Assembly (NCBI GenBank): GCA_051294375.1
Contig: CM119264.1
Span: 9,869,907-9,933,906, forward strand
Reading direction: 5' to 3'
Length of the DNA: 64,000 bases
Origin: Paraspadella gotoi
Taxonomy: Eukaryota; Chaetognatha
In this document: in pieces, positions 33,361-45,573 of the stretch
Position numbering within the stretch: position 1 is the stretch's first letter
Layout of the letters: each line of letters starts with the position of its first letter
Made by a program: the position numbers and the translations under genes
The notes under the pieces: generated by a model
The model's input: only the letters and a program-made list of their open reading frames with translations
Database searches by the model: none
What the model was told of the DNA's origin: nothing

Positions 33361-35566
33361 CGGACGGATAGACAAGACTTACTACTACTTACCGTTAACT
33401 AAAGTCAAAAAATGACTTAAAAAAAAAAGCGACCTTCACAATTCTATGTTTTTCTAAAAGGCTAAAAAATGCTGCCCCAATCATTTTAGCCAGACGATTA
33501 AGTATAAAGTTAAAGAGATTCAAAGAGATGAATATTTTTTGTGTAAATCTGTTCTTTGGATAGAATTATTGATAAAATATTAACTAGTTTCTGCGTGTAC
33601 CATCTTCACCGTCGCAGCCTGATTGACAAAGGTTAACGTAGATACCTCACCCGAGAGCTAATATCATATATATTTTTTAGAATATATTTTTTAATGCCGG
33701 TCCCTGGAGGATGATATCAATATTCACTTGCAAAAAACCGTTTTTAAATTCCTAACATGATTTCAGAGATATAGTCATAAACGTCAGCCTTGAAAGGCAA
33801 AATTTGTCAGAATAAAATTTTCGAGTTCCTTCTTAGATTTCTGACGAGCAGTACAAACTATTTAAAAAAGAAGGAAACGTTTCACTGATGTTCTTCCATC
33901 ATAATCCATAAATGAGTAAGACAATTGGGTACACTGATAGTCATAAGTCTCAAGAGGGCAGAAATTGTTCTTTAGGTTTTATTTTGAAATTTAGGTATTG
34001 TACCAATAGGATAAATTAATGAGATACTCCTGCTCTGCCGAAATTTTTATTTAACAAAGATTTGTACTGCGTAGTTCAAATCTTTAGTTCTCTAACGGTA
34101 AAAAAAGTTATTTTCTTGAATAACTTTTGAAAGAAAAGAGATAGGAACGTGGGCGAGGTATTAAATTTAAGCCCTAATCATGGGACACCTTTCTAAAAAG
34201 TTTTATTAAATTTTATCCATAAATCTTTACACAGCCTTTATTTAAATCGGAGTTAAAAGTATAAACAGTTTTTTGCATTAAAAATTTCATTGAAGCTATA
34301 TGAAATTTGTTGTTTTCTTTCTTAAATTGAAAAAGGAAGGACTAAATTACATTTTGATTACCATTAAATTTTCTCTACTGCATAAAATTGCTTGCATTTT
34401 TCAGTTAAAGTAAAAAACAAGCAAAAATTTATGTAGTAGCTTGATAAAATGTTTTTTTTGAATATAAAAAATGATAATACAAAAATGTTTTCAGCTTAAT
34501 ATAAACAGTTTGGACGTCTACCTTCTTGTCTGTGGAGAAAAATCGTCTTTTTCATTATCTTCAACTGCAAACAAAAAGCTTGACACACTGCTTGTTTATC
34601 ATAATAAAATTTTAAAAAATTACATAGCTGGGAACATATTTGACTAAGCAAGACATCATTGTGTTAAATTGTATTGAAATATTTTTTTAAATAGAAAAAA
34701 AGATAATTTATTTTAGCTTTCTTTTTATTTCTTTTTAAATAAAAATTTCAGTGAAGAAAAAAAAAAATTAAAATCTATCATCTTGAATGTCATTGTTTAC
34801 TGATTAAAAGGTAAAATTTTTTAATTCGCCCTTTTGCCCCCTAGCCCCAAGACATGGAAGTGCCCAAAACTTTTAAAAACATTTTTACTTGATGTGCATA
34901 CAGGCGGAACCCGCATTCTGATTTTTGTATTTTCCCTTTCAAACATATTAAAATAAAATAATTATTTTCGAGATGTTCGACGGTGACAATGCCACTGGTA
35001 AGGCTTCGTTACCTCACTTCCCGAATGAATTTTTAACGAGATTTTTTTCCGTCTATTCGAGACATAACACTAACTATTGATATTACTAGTTTTTTGATTC
35101 ACACAATCTACTTCGCGTAATCAGAGAAACGTTTAGCGTGTCAAAAAATAGGGTAAAAATGAGTACGTTTCTGACAAAATTAAAAATCGATGGAGGAATC
35201 TAGTTAACGTTCCAATGCTACCAAACGTCGTTTTGGTTTTGGTTTTGGTCCCCTTTGCCGAATGTCAAATGCCAAGCGAAACCGAAATTGGAAGGTCAAG
35301 TTTTTCATGTTTTGCCCCTTGCCAATGATAAGCACCAAAAAATAGTTTATTTATTTATTTTGTTTTTTTCCCCAAAGTTTTCCTGACCTCCGATTTTTTT
35401 TCTTTAACACAATTTTTTTTTCCTCCTGAATTTCCTTTTTTTACTTTTTATTTTCGATTTTTTTTTTACGATTCCTTCCCTTATCCCATTTATTTTCTTG
35501 GCGGTAACCTAACCCAAGATAAACAGTAATTATCGATTTGGTCACAAAAACAATGAAAAAGGAGAG

Positions 35567-35570
<4 letters not shown>
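33361..35570. other. AT-rich intergenic, no gene seen
   Basis: More than 2 kb with only short frames. T-rich homopolymers are common after 35340. No RNA gene, repeat array or regulatory cluster that I can support. Confidence 0.55.

Positions 35571-35612
<42 letters not shown>
35571..35612. repeat. (GA)n microsatellite
   Basis: About 40 bases of GA dinucleotides. Confidence 0.95.
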
Positions 35613-35614
<2 letters not shown>

Positions 35615-36189
35615 TTCGTGGATGTTCTTGAAATCGAGTTTTAAACTACACGAACGAAAGAGAGCGAGAGAAAGGTAGAGAGAGAAACCGAGAGCGAGTT
35701 AACAAGAGAGAAACAGAGCTCCATATTCAATGAGCACCAACCAGGTCCCAGGATACCAAGGGTAAAAAAAAAACTCTTTAAAAACACCGAAGGGGGGAGT
35801 CAGTTCGGTTTTTTTTTCTTTCTTTCTTTTTTTCCATTTTTTTTTGGTGAAAATAAGATTACACGCGCAAAAAATTTGATGAGTTGACGCGTTGGGGATC
35901 GAGAGGTTTTTCGCGAGTCGGAGGGGGGGGCAGAGGAACTTGGGTGGCACCCACCCTCTGGTAAGAAGGGTGGATAGGGTGAGTAAGCTTTGTTGAAAAG
36001 AATGGTCCACGCCTTCGAAGATTAAAAAAAAAGTCGTAAACCAATAAAAAGCCTGTTTCTTAGCAAATTCCCATTTCAATGAATTTTAATCTCGTTTGAA
36101 GACCAAACAAGGTCGACTTTTTTCCGGAATTTTCTGGCTAAATCACAAGATTGGCGCCAACTAGCGTTCGGTTCACTCTTCTTTGCTTT

Positions 36190-36248
<59 letters not shown>

Positions 36249-36572
36249 TGGCAGATTTTATCATCTTTTTTGTCAATATCTTTGTAAAAAAGATACGCAA
36301 ATGCTATAAATTTAAAAACGTTTTGGTTACTGAAATAAAGAAAAAGGATTCATGAAAAAAGTTTTTTTATTCCTAAAGATTCGGCCTGATTTTTTTTTTC
36401 TTGATACAATCATTACTTTTTCGCAATCACAGAATACTTTAAATCTTTCATCTCTGATTTAATTAAAAATTATTTCCGAAAATCCGAGAAAGAAAGAGAG
36501 AGACTGAGAGATCGTCCGACTTCCATTCATATCATTTTCCATCGTCAAACTTCTTTCCATTTCCAGCACCAT

Positions 36573-36626
<54 letters not shown>

Positions 36627-37500
36627 ACATTAAAGTTTATGCCGCGATTTGGCCTCTCGGGGTCTGGAATCCGATTGAACCCTTACCCCTTTTCCCGATC
36701 TCTCTCGTTCCGTGGATGCCGTTTGGAGCCTCGACCGACCCCGAGATTTTTTTTTTGGTGGGGGGGGGCGGCGCGAGGGGGCGTGCCGGAAGTTTAGAGA
36801 TAGAGAGAGTGAGGGAAGTGAAATGGGACAAGAGCAAAACGTGATTCGTCGATATCGTGGGTCAAGAAAGTTAAGTTAATTAATATATAGTGGAAATCGA
36901 TTTTTTTTATGATTAGAAAATTCAATTAGTTTTCTTCTCAAATTTAATTTGCACACAGCGCATGCGACCTCTAGATTTAATAATTCGCCATTCTTTATTT
37001 TTTGTGGTCTAGATAATTAATTTTTAATATCACTTCTTCAGTTCAAAATATTTTTAGTTAAATCCTGTAGAAAGTGCTCCATCTCTTTTTTTTTATAAAT
37101 CACAACTAATTACTAGTTTTAATGAGTTCACTTCCTTTCTTCGTCGCACAGTGCCCTTTTGTTTTTATAATTTTCAAATTCGCACTCAAATTTTCGTCCA
37201 ATGAAAAAGAACCGACTGCGAATTTCGTCCAATAAAAAAAAAAGCCGAGTGGACAGTTTTAGGCAAAATGGCGGCCGCGACGGGAAAAATGACGGGGATG
37301 ACGAAAAGGGAGAAGAGGTTGGTTATGGAGGGAGGGGAAAGTAGGCGGTTTATTTGGTTGGGGTTTATTTGGATTTAGATGAGTGTTAAAATATTTAGAT
37401 GACGAAAAGAGGTAATCAAATATGATAAAAAATAATAAAGAACTTGTTATTTTCAATTTATTTGGGCTAAGAAAGCAGAAAAAGAAAGAGAAAAGACGAA
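35613..37500. other. Intergenic with (CT)n at 36191 and (GA)n at 36576
   Basis: Pure dinucleotide tracts lie at about 36191-36246 (CT) and 36576-36622 (GA). They are separated by about 330 bases of AT-rich sequence and are complementary in sense, so together they form a potential long inverted repeat. No gene is supported. Confidence 0.6.
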
Positions 37501-37514
37501 AAATTTGAGAAGTA

Positions 37515-37767
37515 TATAAAAGAGAGAGAGGGAGAGAGAGAGAGTGAAAGAAAGAGAGAGAGAGACAGAGATAGAGAGAGAGACACCAAAAGACGTCGGG
37601 TTGATGAATGACTAAACAGAGAATTGAAGGAAGAACCAGACGCATGGAATTATTCCATGACGAATCATTAATAAAGAGGAAAGGAAACATAAAAAGAGAT
37701 AAGGAAAAGAGAATATAAAAGAAAAGACTGGAGGCACAAGAAATTGGGGCACATATAAGAAATAGCT

Positions 37768-37853
<86 letters not shown>

Positions 37854-37855
37854 GG
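37515..37855. repeat. (GA)n tracts
   Basis: GA tracts occur at about 37523-37583 and 37768-37853, with purine-rich sequence between. Confidence 0.9.
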
Positions 37856-38665
37856 GATGAAGAAGGCCTTACGACCGGAATATTGATGAGTTTTGGCGGA
37901 AAAACAAAAGGGGATCACCTCGAAACAAAAGAAAATTAATTAAACGCTATCTTTTCCTCAGAAAGATTACCTGAGAAAGGTTGCGTCTCCGGTTTCACTT
38001 TTAAAAAAAATGGGAAGAAAAAAGTAAGCAACGCCTCTGAATTGTGTTTTTCGCTCACGTCTAGCCGAGGCTTGCTCGTACTATGGTTGCCTTGTCTCTT
38101 TTTTCTTTATCTATCTTTCTTTCTTTCTTTTTTCTCTCGCTTTTTCTTTTCTCTCTTTTTTTTTTCTCTCGCTCTCTCCCTAACCCACTTTTGATTAATG
38201 CCCTTATTCTATTTTTTTCAATTCTCCCTCCCTTTCCTCTCTCTCTCTCACTAACGCTTATTATATTTCGAATCTCTCCACGTATTCCCGCGTTATACCC
38301 GAACTCAGTCTTCATAGTAGTAGATCCTCCTCCTCCTCTTCTTCTTCCTCCTCCTCCTCCTCCTCCTCCTCCTCCTCCGCCGCCTTCCCCTAAATAACAT
38401 CCCCGCTCTTTTATCTCGAGCGGTGAGCATCGCCGTCGGGGACGTGAGGCGACTCTACGACGGTCGGGAGAGGAGAGAGAGAGGAGAAAAAGTAAAAAGA
38501 AAGGGGAAAAAAGAAAAGAAAAGGCGATGGAAAAAAAAGGAAAGAAAGAAAAAGAGAGAGAAAAAAATGGGATATAGGGAGAAAAAAAACTAGCATGAGG
38601 GAGTCGAAGAGAAAAAAAAAGGAACGGGTTATATCTTTCCTCTTTTCAGATGTAAATAGGAGATG
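37856..38665. other. Intergenic, pyrimidine- then purine-rich; (TCC)n at 38326
   Basis: A pyrimidine-rich block (38095-38260), a (TCC)n/(CTC)n trinucleotide tract (about 38326-38385) and then a purine-rich block (38465-38625) follow one another. No gene is supported. Confidence 0.6.
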
Positions 38666-38667
38666 CG

Positions 38668-38768
<101 letters not shown>

Positions 38769-39931
38769 TCGTAACGTCGTGCCAAGACTCAGGCTTCATT
38801 GTACTAGTGTCACCTGTTAGCGCATCAGTATTCGTGTTTACTGCGCTTTTTTTCCCCTCTGACTTTCGCCTCACGACTTCGCGCATCTCGACAAGGTTTG
38901 ACGCACCTCGACTAATCGTGATGCACCGTGAATCCTGATGAATCTTGATTCATCTTGACGCGTTTCTCCCCCCCCCCCAAGTCCTGAGACGGGGCGTGAC
39001 GTATTTTGTCACCACGCGACAAGCTTGGATGGATCTTGACTCATGGGGATATATTTAAGGAGGACGAGATTTCTTTTTATAACATCGATGAAATCAATAG
39101 TAATTCCTGAAAATCAGATAGCGATCAAAACAATTTTCAATTAAACATTTTGAGGTTTTTTTCAATTTTTTAATTAATTAGACAAAGCTTTGTACCTCGT
39201 ATAATTATTTTTTCTTATTTCTTTATTTACTTTTTTGTTTCCCTTTTTCCTTATTTCTTTCTTTTCTTCCTTTCCTTCCTTCTCTCCATCCTCCAAATTC
39301 AGCGACGACTCATCCCTTGGCTCCAAGGGTCAGCAACCGCGCTCGTCCTTTCGACCGATTCTTGAAAGCGAGAACAAATGAGCGAAGCACCGCGACATTT
39401 GCTTAAAAGTTCACCAGTTTCTTTATCGCTTTATCTACTCTAAAGTCGGTTTATGCAAGGATATGCGTTGTGGACTACATTGAGTTGGTTTAGGGGTAAA
39501 CAATGGGTCTTTCTGTCCGTTACAAATGGAGTCGGACAGAAAGATAGAAAAAAAAAGAACCGTACGTAAAAGAACTAAAAAATGCAGGGCTAAGAATGGA
39601 AAAAAGGGAAAATAAAAAGGAAAAGGTGGCCCCAAGAAGAAAAAAAAAACTACAAAGAAACGTTTGGCGAAAAACGAAATTTCCAACGGCGGCTGTCGGA
39701 GGGGGAGGAGACGAACGAGTCTTAGTGGAAAGGGGTGCAATGAAAAGTGTTAAGCGAGGAACTTGGGGTGGGCGGAGTGGTGGGGGGTTATTGGGGGCGT
39801 GGGGCTCTCTAGTCGCGTAAAGGACGAGGCGACAACTCTTGCCGACGTGAGACGAGAGTCGAAGAGAGAACGAGATGGCGAAACGAGAACAAAGGGCACC
39901 CGAGACGACGAAAACGCCTTCCACGCTCTCG

Positions 39932-39986
<55 letters not shown>

Positions 39987-40520
39987 CGCAGAACCGAAAT
40001 TACGAGCCTTTAACTCGATGGCTCGGGCTTGTCCCACAAATTGCCCGTAATGTCGGCGCGGATCGGGTCGAAGGGGAGAAAGGAGAAAAAAGGAGAAAGG
40101 GAGGAAGAATAATGGAGGGGAAGGTAAAGAGAGAAATAACAAGAATTACTAGAAATTAAAGTGGAAGGGAAGATGGGGAATTGGAAATGAATAAAAAAAA
40201 AAGAAAGGAAATTAAGATGAAATCAAGAATAAAAGCGGGAAAACAATTAAAAACAAACAAGACGTGTGACGATAAACAGAGATTATGATTACGTGAAAAT
40301 CAAGATTCGATCTGCCTAAATCGATTCTAAGATTTTGTGTAAATTAAAAACAAAGGTAAATAAACTCGATCTTCGCTCGTTACCCCCGACACATTCGTTG
40401 CCAAGGCGACTCTCTTTGCTGACTCAATCGCTATACTTACTGTCGCTCTTTCCCCCTCCTCATTACGAGTCTAAAATACCGGACAATTGTCGCCATGACG
40501 CGTTTCTGTCGCGAAATATC
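38769..40520. other. Intergenic with (CT)n at 39930, no supported gene
   Basis: Moderately GC-rich around 39680-39920 and 40010-40090. A CT tract lies at about 39930-39981. Frames of 60-130 codons on both strands overlap one another and are driven by composition. An RFX X-box-like GTTGCCAAGGCGAC occurs at about 40398-40411, without a gene nearby. Confidence 0.45.
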
Positions 40521-40544
40521 TAACGCCCAATGTAATCAATGATT

Positions 40545-40650
40545 CCGAAACCCATCTCACGCCACACACACGTCAAATCTCACGCCACACGCAATCAGTG
40601 TTCCCGCGTCACATCTCAAGCCACACGCAATCAAGCCTCCCGCGCTATTT
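40545..40650. repeat. Degenerate CACGCCACACGCAATCA repeat
   Basis: Three imperfect copies of (T)CTCACGCCACAC..CAATCAGTGTTCCCGCG with a spacing of roughly 35-45 bases. Confidence 0.55.
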
Positions 40651-41317
40651 CTCCCGCCACGTTTCGCCACGAAAAGCGAAGGAGGAAATCGAAGTCTCGT
40701 CTTCTCTGACAGATTATCTTTGATATCGATATAAATAACTCAAAGCTTCCTTCGCTTCGGTTCGGAGAGGCTTTTGACGCTTCTAAAGAGCCGAAGATAT
40801 TTACCGCTTCCTCCTCCTCCTCCTCTTCATCCAAGTACTTCCTTTTTATCTTCGTCCTACTCCAGTTCATCCACGTCGTCATCTTCTTCGTCCTTTACTT
40901 TTACAGCGATTGGGACAGTAATTTGAGAAATTATTAAAGATGTATAAACATTAATGAATTACATAAACTAATGGGACAAGTATTTTGATGCGGCAAAATC
41001 GTTTTCTCTGTAAAAATTAGTAAATAATTCTAGTTAAAAAAGGCTCATTGGAGGCCTTAAGAATTTTTTTTTATGAAAACTAAAGGGTTTAGAACAAATT
41101 TATTGTATCTAAACGTAATGAATAAGAACTTTTTGAATTCCGCCTATGAATATCATCTTTTGAATTATTCGATGAGGAGAGAAAATATCGTTAATGGATG
41201 AAAATGTTTAGAATTCGAAGAAAGCATTTTCGAAGAACATTTATAATAAATGATGTCGTTCACTAAAATATATTTTACTAAGAATTTTCTTCACTTGCAC
41301 TTTGCGTTCCTTTTTAG
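40651..41317. other. Intergenic; (TCC)n near 40808, no supported gene
   Basis: A short (CTC)n tract at 40808-40830 encodes a Glu run on the minus strand within a frame (40882-40631) that I could not connect to splice sites or a domain. The rest is AT-rich. Confidence 0.4.
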
Positions 41318-41503
41318 TTATATGCTGTTCTCGATGCCAAAGCCAAAGTATATAAATATAAAGCGATATAAATAAACCAAGACACTACCGGCACCAAGAC
41401 ATAGACAAAGATAAAAAGCTAACCACGAAATCCAAGTTGACGAAGAATTTATATTTCTTTTATTGCACAACGTTGAACGAACTATACACTTTATTTCTGG
41501 CAT
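41318..41503 (-). CDS. Candidate 61-aa membrane micropeptide
   Basis: A minus-strand frame with a true ATG at 41503 in a fair context (CACAATGCC), stop at 41320-41318. The N-terminus (MPEIKCIVRSTLCNKRNIN) is basic and polar. Residues about 25-55 form a strongly hydrophobic stretch (WISWLAFYLCLCLGAGSVLV, then YLYRFIFIYFGFG), and the end is polar. Codon use is mixed and not repeat-driven, unlike most frames in this region. No family is recognised and no poly(A) signal was found close by. It may be a small integral membrane protein, an isolated exon or chance. Confidence 0.25.
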   Translation of the reverse strand: MPEIKCIVRSTLCNKRNINSSSTWISWLAFYLCLCLGAGSVLVYLYRFIFIYFGFGIENSI

Positions 41504-41940
41504 TGTGATTAACGTCGCCTGGATTTTCTCTTAGTAATCGTTTGATACTTTACATTCACCTACAAAAGGCGAAACGCCAGATGCGCGAGACGATACTTTA
41601 TACTAAAAAAATATATTTTTTACGCGTTTTCTCGCTGCTAATGGTGAGTTTTCCATTTGCGAGAAAAAAGAATTTCTTTCCATTTTTATTTTCGTTTTCT
41701 CTTCCATTTGTCCCTCGCCATGTACAGATACTTTTTTATTTTTTTTCACTCCTTTTTCTTATTTCTGCGTTTCTCCTTTTCTCCTTTTCTCCCTCGTCAC
41801 TTCCTTACCTTACTTCCTTTCCTTCCCTTCTTTCATTCCTTCCTTTCTCTCTTTTCTCCTTCTATCCTTTCCTCCGCTTCCTCCCACCGAGGGCAGAGAA
41901 ACCGACCGTGATTTACCGCGAGTTCGAGCGCGATTATTCC
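41504..41940. other. Pyrimidine-rich intergenic
   Basis: T/C-rich low-complexity sequence (41600-41890) that produces Phe/Ser/Leu frames. No gene is supported. Confidence 0.55.
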
Positions 41941-41946
41941 TCCAAA

Positions 41947-42040
41947 TCCCGTATGTAATATGCAAAACGTTATCTTCCTCGCGAACCCCGTATGTAATAT
42001 TCAGAGCGTTATCTCCCCCGCGACCCGCGTGTAATATGGA
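41947..42040. repeat. ~43-bp minisatellite, 2.5 copies
   Basis: The unit CCCGTATGTAATATGCAAAA followed by CGTTATCTTCCTCGCGAA is repeated as CCCGTATGTAATATTCAGAG + CGTTATCTCCCCCGCGA, then partly as CCCGCGTGTAATATGG. Confidence 0.8.
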
Positions 42041-42293
42041 AATCAGTGTCGTTTATAATGTGTGTATACTCGCCCCACGGCGTTGGTTTGGGGCCGCGCC
42101 AATTTTCGCGTGATTAAAAGCTCTCGGATTTAAAGCCTCGTCAATAAGCCTCTCTGATTTTTGGGCCGTAACCTATTCAAGGCTACGCCAATATTTATTC
42201 GTTGAAATTTTCGTTTAACGAAAACAAACAAAACAAAAAGCGAACGGCAACAACCCCGAGAGAGGAATAAATTTCTGGTTCGGCGATGGTGTT

Positions 42294-42308
42294 TGCTCTC
42301 TCTCTCTC

Positions 42309-42377
<69 letters not shown>

Positions 42378-42412
42378 TCTCTCTCTCTCTCACTCTCTCT
42401 CTCTCTCGTCGT
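42294..42412. repeat. (CT)n microsatellite
   Basis: About 115 bases of CT dinucleotides with a few TCCTC and CAC breaks. Confidence 0.95.
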
Positions 42413-42519
42413 CTGACAGATTTTACTATCGCCTTTATTTGTACGAGAGGTTTCCCCCGAGCGCTTGTCGATTCCAGTGCCACAACTCGAAACCGAAGCA
42501 AAAGTGAAACACGACGAAC

Positions 42520-42547
42520 CACGTGAACCTCGATCCCTGTCACGTGA
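42520..42547. promoter_or_regulatory. Pair of CACGTG E-boxes
   Basis: CACGTG occurs at 42520-42525 and again, as TCACGTGA, at 42540-42547. The second is the preferred MiT/USF-type palindrome. No adjacent gene was found, so function is unproven. Confidence 0.25.
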
Positions 42548-43600
42548 TCACCGGGCCGTGATCCCCCAACCGTTTGGACCGACCCAAACTCAATCTCTTA
42601 TTCGGGATATTCAATGCTCGACGTCGATCCGCCATCTTTGATTCTTAATCTCTCATCGTTGGGTCATCAATCCACGACAGATTGTTAAGTCCGAGAGCGA
42701 AAAGAAAAGAGTTTAGCGAAGCAAGGAAAATTGCCTCATCCGTTCATTTCTTTTTCAAAGTCCTTGTCGCCATTTTTAAAATATTTTTTCCTACAATTAT
42801 GTATTCAAGTTTGGCGTGACCATTTAATTTTTTTCTGGCTACGATCTTTCAGCCATAACATATTGTAAATTTCTCTCGCGTCTCGACTAAAAAACAACAT
42901 CGCAGAACTCAAGAAAAAAAAAGATAATTTGATTAGCACTTTTAAAAATCTTAGCCAGTAAAATAATTTTTTTTTTTTTTTTTGGAAAAAGAAAGTCGCC
43001 ATGAAAAAAAAAAATCTTTAACCCGTGATGAATGGAACAGTGGGAAAACAACATAATAGTAGGCGTCGGAAAAGAAAGAGAAAAAAAATGAAGAAAATGG
43101 GAGAATATTTTTCACGCCATCTCGAGTTGAACCGGGAGCAAACGTTCTTCTAACGACGATTTGATGTGAGAAGATCAAGGAACCATCCGAGTGAAGAAAA
43201 AGGCGGAGACGAGAATCACAACTGCGTTCACGGGATCGGAGGGGGGGGGATGGAGGTGGGGTAGAATGTTCGGGGAATGGTGGAGGTACTTTAAATAATA
43301 TCCGTGGTTGGAGGCGAACCAGGTGGCGTGGGATTGAAATTGGAAAAATAGTTGGAAAACAGGACATTGAAAAGTTGCACATTCTTAAATTTTGCAGAAA
43401 CCGTTGCTGTTGGAAGGGGTGAATCTGGTTAGAGAGCAAATGGCGTCGTCCCGGCTTTAAGTATGTAAAAGAATGACGATATAAGAAAAACGAAACAGAA
43501 CTGATAATCTTAAACGAACGAACGAAAGAACGAAACACGTTATTTTCTCCTCTGGCGAACAAGGCTTTGTTTCTAAATCTCTCGTCGGCCTTCGTGTTGG
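42548..43600. other. Intergenic, no supported gene
   Basis: Mixed sequence with poly-A/poly-T runs and a purine-rich patch near 43060-43110. Frames are short or extensions of the minisatellite frame that follows. Confidence 0.45.
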
Positions 43601-43640
43601 CGGCCGGCCAGTCGGCCCGTCGGCCCCATCGGCCGGCCAG
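43601..43640. repeat. GGCC-rich patch with two GGCCGGCC palindromes
   Basis: GGCCGGCC at 43602-43609 and 43631-43638 is embedded in repeated GTCGGCC motifs. It is very GC-rich in an AT-rich neighbourhood. Confidence 0.7.
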
Positions 43641-43737
43641 TCTCTTCTCGTTTCGCCCGCCAAGCGTTCCCCTCTATTCATTGTCTCGCGTAGACGTCCT
43701 TGGATCGAGGACGCGGGACGTCTTATAGGTGAGTTGG

Positions 43738-44140
43738 ACGAATGGTTGGAAGGCAGATTGGATTTGAAATGAGATCGATTGTTGGATGGCTCATTGGATT
43801 TGAAATGAGATCGATTGTTGGATGGCTGATTGGAATTAAAATGAGATCGATTGTTGGATGGCTGATTGGATTTAAAATGAGATTGATTGTTGGATGACTG
43901 ATTGGATTTAAAATGAGATTGTTGGTTGGATGACTGATTGGATTTAAAATGAGATCGATTGTTGGATGGCTGATTTGATTTAAAAAGAGATCGATTGTTG
44001 GATGGCTGATTGAATTTGAAATGAGATCGATTGTTGGATGGCTGATTGGATTTGAAATGAGATCGATTGTTGGATGGCTGATTGGATTTAAAATGAAATC
44101 GATTGTTGGATGGCTGATTGAATTTGAAATGAGATCGATT
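43738..44140 (-). repeat. 36-bp minisatellite, about 11 copies, open on the minus strand
   Basis: The plus-strand unit is GATCGATTGTTGGATGGCTG followed by ATTGGATTTAAAATGA, repeated about 11 times with few changes. Because 36 is a multiple of three, the minus strand keeps an open frame (44185 to 43457) with the 12-residue repeat RSHFKSNQPSNN. Differences between units are both silent (TTT/TTC) and replacement. The frame has an ATG at 44185 but no signal peptide or known domain, and its C-terminal part reads through low-quality sequence. I treat it as a minisatellite that may be coding. Confidence 0.8.
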
Positions 44141-45338
44141 TGAATTTCGCAGATTTATTTTGTTGATCGATTTCGAAATTGTCATCGCTATGGAAATTTA
44201 AGCCGATAAATTTAGTACATAATGTAACATAAACAGACTACATCAAATTAAGAAAACTCAACCAGGCGTTCCGTCAGCGTGAAGAAACGTGAGATCAATA
44301 GAGACGAACTAAAATCGTCTGGGAAAATGGGAAACCACGAATGAGCCTTGAAAGAGTGGAATTTGTTTCGAGTGAGAAAATCCTCAAACCGAGAGAAACA
44401 CATCGTTTCGTATTGAGAATCCGACCAGAACTGGTTCATAACAATTTAGAATAAATCGAAAACAATATTGTTTCGTACGTGCGTTTAAATAGCGTCTTGA
44501 ACCGACGACGTGAAACTTATCAGCCGATTGGGAAAAGAAAATCGAGGACAGAAAATTCGAGACTAAACTGAAGAAAAGCAAACATAAAGAGGATTCGAAG
44601 TGGCGCCCGTCGAAGGTTATTATCCGGAATAAACTCCTTCAACGATCAACGCTCTTTTTCCTCTGTCTTCTCTTCCTTTCTCATCTCTCTCTTTCTCTTT
44701 CCTTTTTCCTCCACCTTTTCTCGTCTTCCTCGGTTGGGTTTTCTTCTTTAGAATTTAAATTTAAATTCTTATTTATATAATAACAATATTAACGCAAAAT
44801 TAAATATGTAATAAATAAGTAATTAATAAATTTAATAATAAATTTATATTTTGATAGAAAATCCATAAATTTTATGGGAGTTTAAAAGAATATCTTAAAA
44901 ATTCGGTAGGAAGATAAGAATAATATCTAACTATTTTTGATCATTTTAAAGCAAAAATAGCGACATGACTGTATCATTTGTTAGCTTTAGTCAATATTAT
45001 TCCGGATAACTTTTTAAGGTTTTAATGTTTCCCGCAGCTTCATCAGTCGTCAGTAATGTGCTTTTTAAATTCTGGTATAATATACTCAAACTTCAAATTT
45101 CTAATAACATTCCGTATCATAAAATATCTTAAATCCCAGAAAACTTAAACAAAAATCAAAAAAACAAAAACTATACAATATCGACTTCATGAGCCCCAAT
45201 ATTTTTTATCTTCATCTTCCTCTCATTGAGATGCGAAAAATGATGGTTGCGTTGAGAGCGCGCGTTTTAGAGCTAAAAATTTGGAGATTAAAAATCCAAA
45301 GAATTTGAAAAGAGAGGGAGAGAGTATGAGCAGGGCTA

Positions 45339-45339
<1 letters not shown>
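44141..45339. other. Intergenic, AT-rich; 20-bp palindrome at about 44751
   Basis: A perfect AT palindrome, AGAATTTAAATTTAAATTCT, lies near 44751-44770. Minus-strand frames of about 60 codons at 44248-44581 overlap one another and show no domain. No gene is supported. Confidence 0.45.

Positions 45340-45379
<40 letters not shown>
45340..45379. repeat. (GA)n microsatellite
   Basis: About 38 bases of GA dinucleotides. Confidence 0.95.
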
Positions 45380-45380
<1 letters not shown>

Positions 45381-45546
45381 GAGGTTGGGCTAAGAATCGA
45401 CAGACCGGAAGTTTAGCGAGGCGCAGTTGCGATGACGCTTACGCTCAGCGCGGATTTCCATAAATTAATAAGGAGGAAAGACGAAGGAAGATAAGGGGAT
45501 GGTGGGCGAGGGTTGACGAGGAGTTGTTTTCGAAAAAATGGTTGGA

Positions 45547-45573
45547 GGGTGACAGGGTGACAGGGTGGCAGGG
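45547..45573 (+). other. G-quadruplex motif in a (GGGTGACA)n repeat
   Basis: Four GGG runs (45547, 45555, 45563, 45571) are separated by 5-nt loops TGACA, TGACA and TGGCA, a canonical G4 pattern on the plus strand. The unit is an 8-bp tandem repeat. Confidence 0.7.

Noticed and set aside
37259-37918. Minus-strand frame of 219 codons
   Set aside because: Most of it is the complement of (GA)n tracts; the unique ends show no domain.
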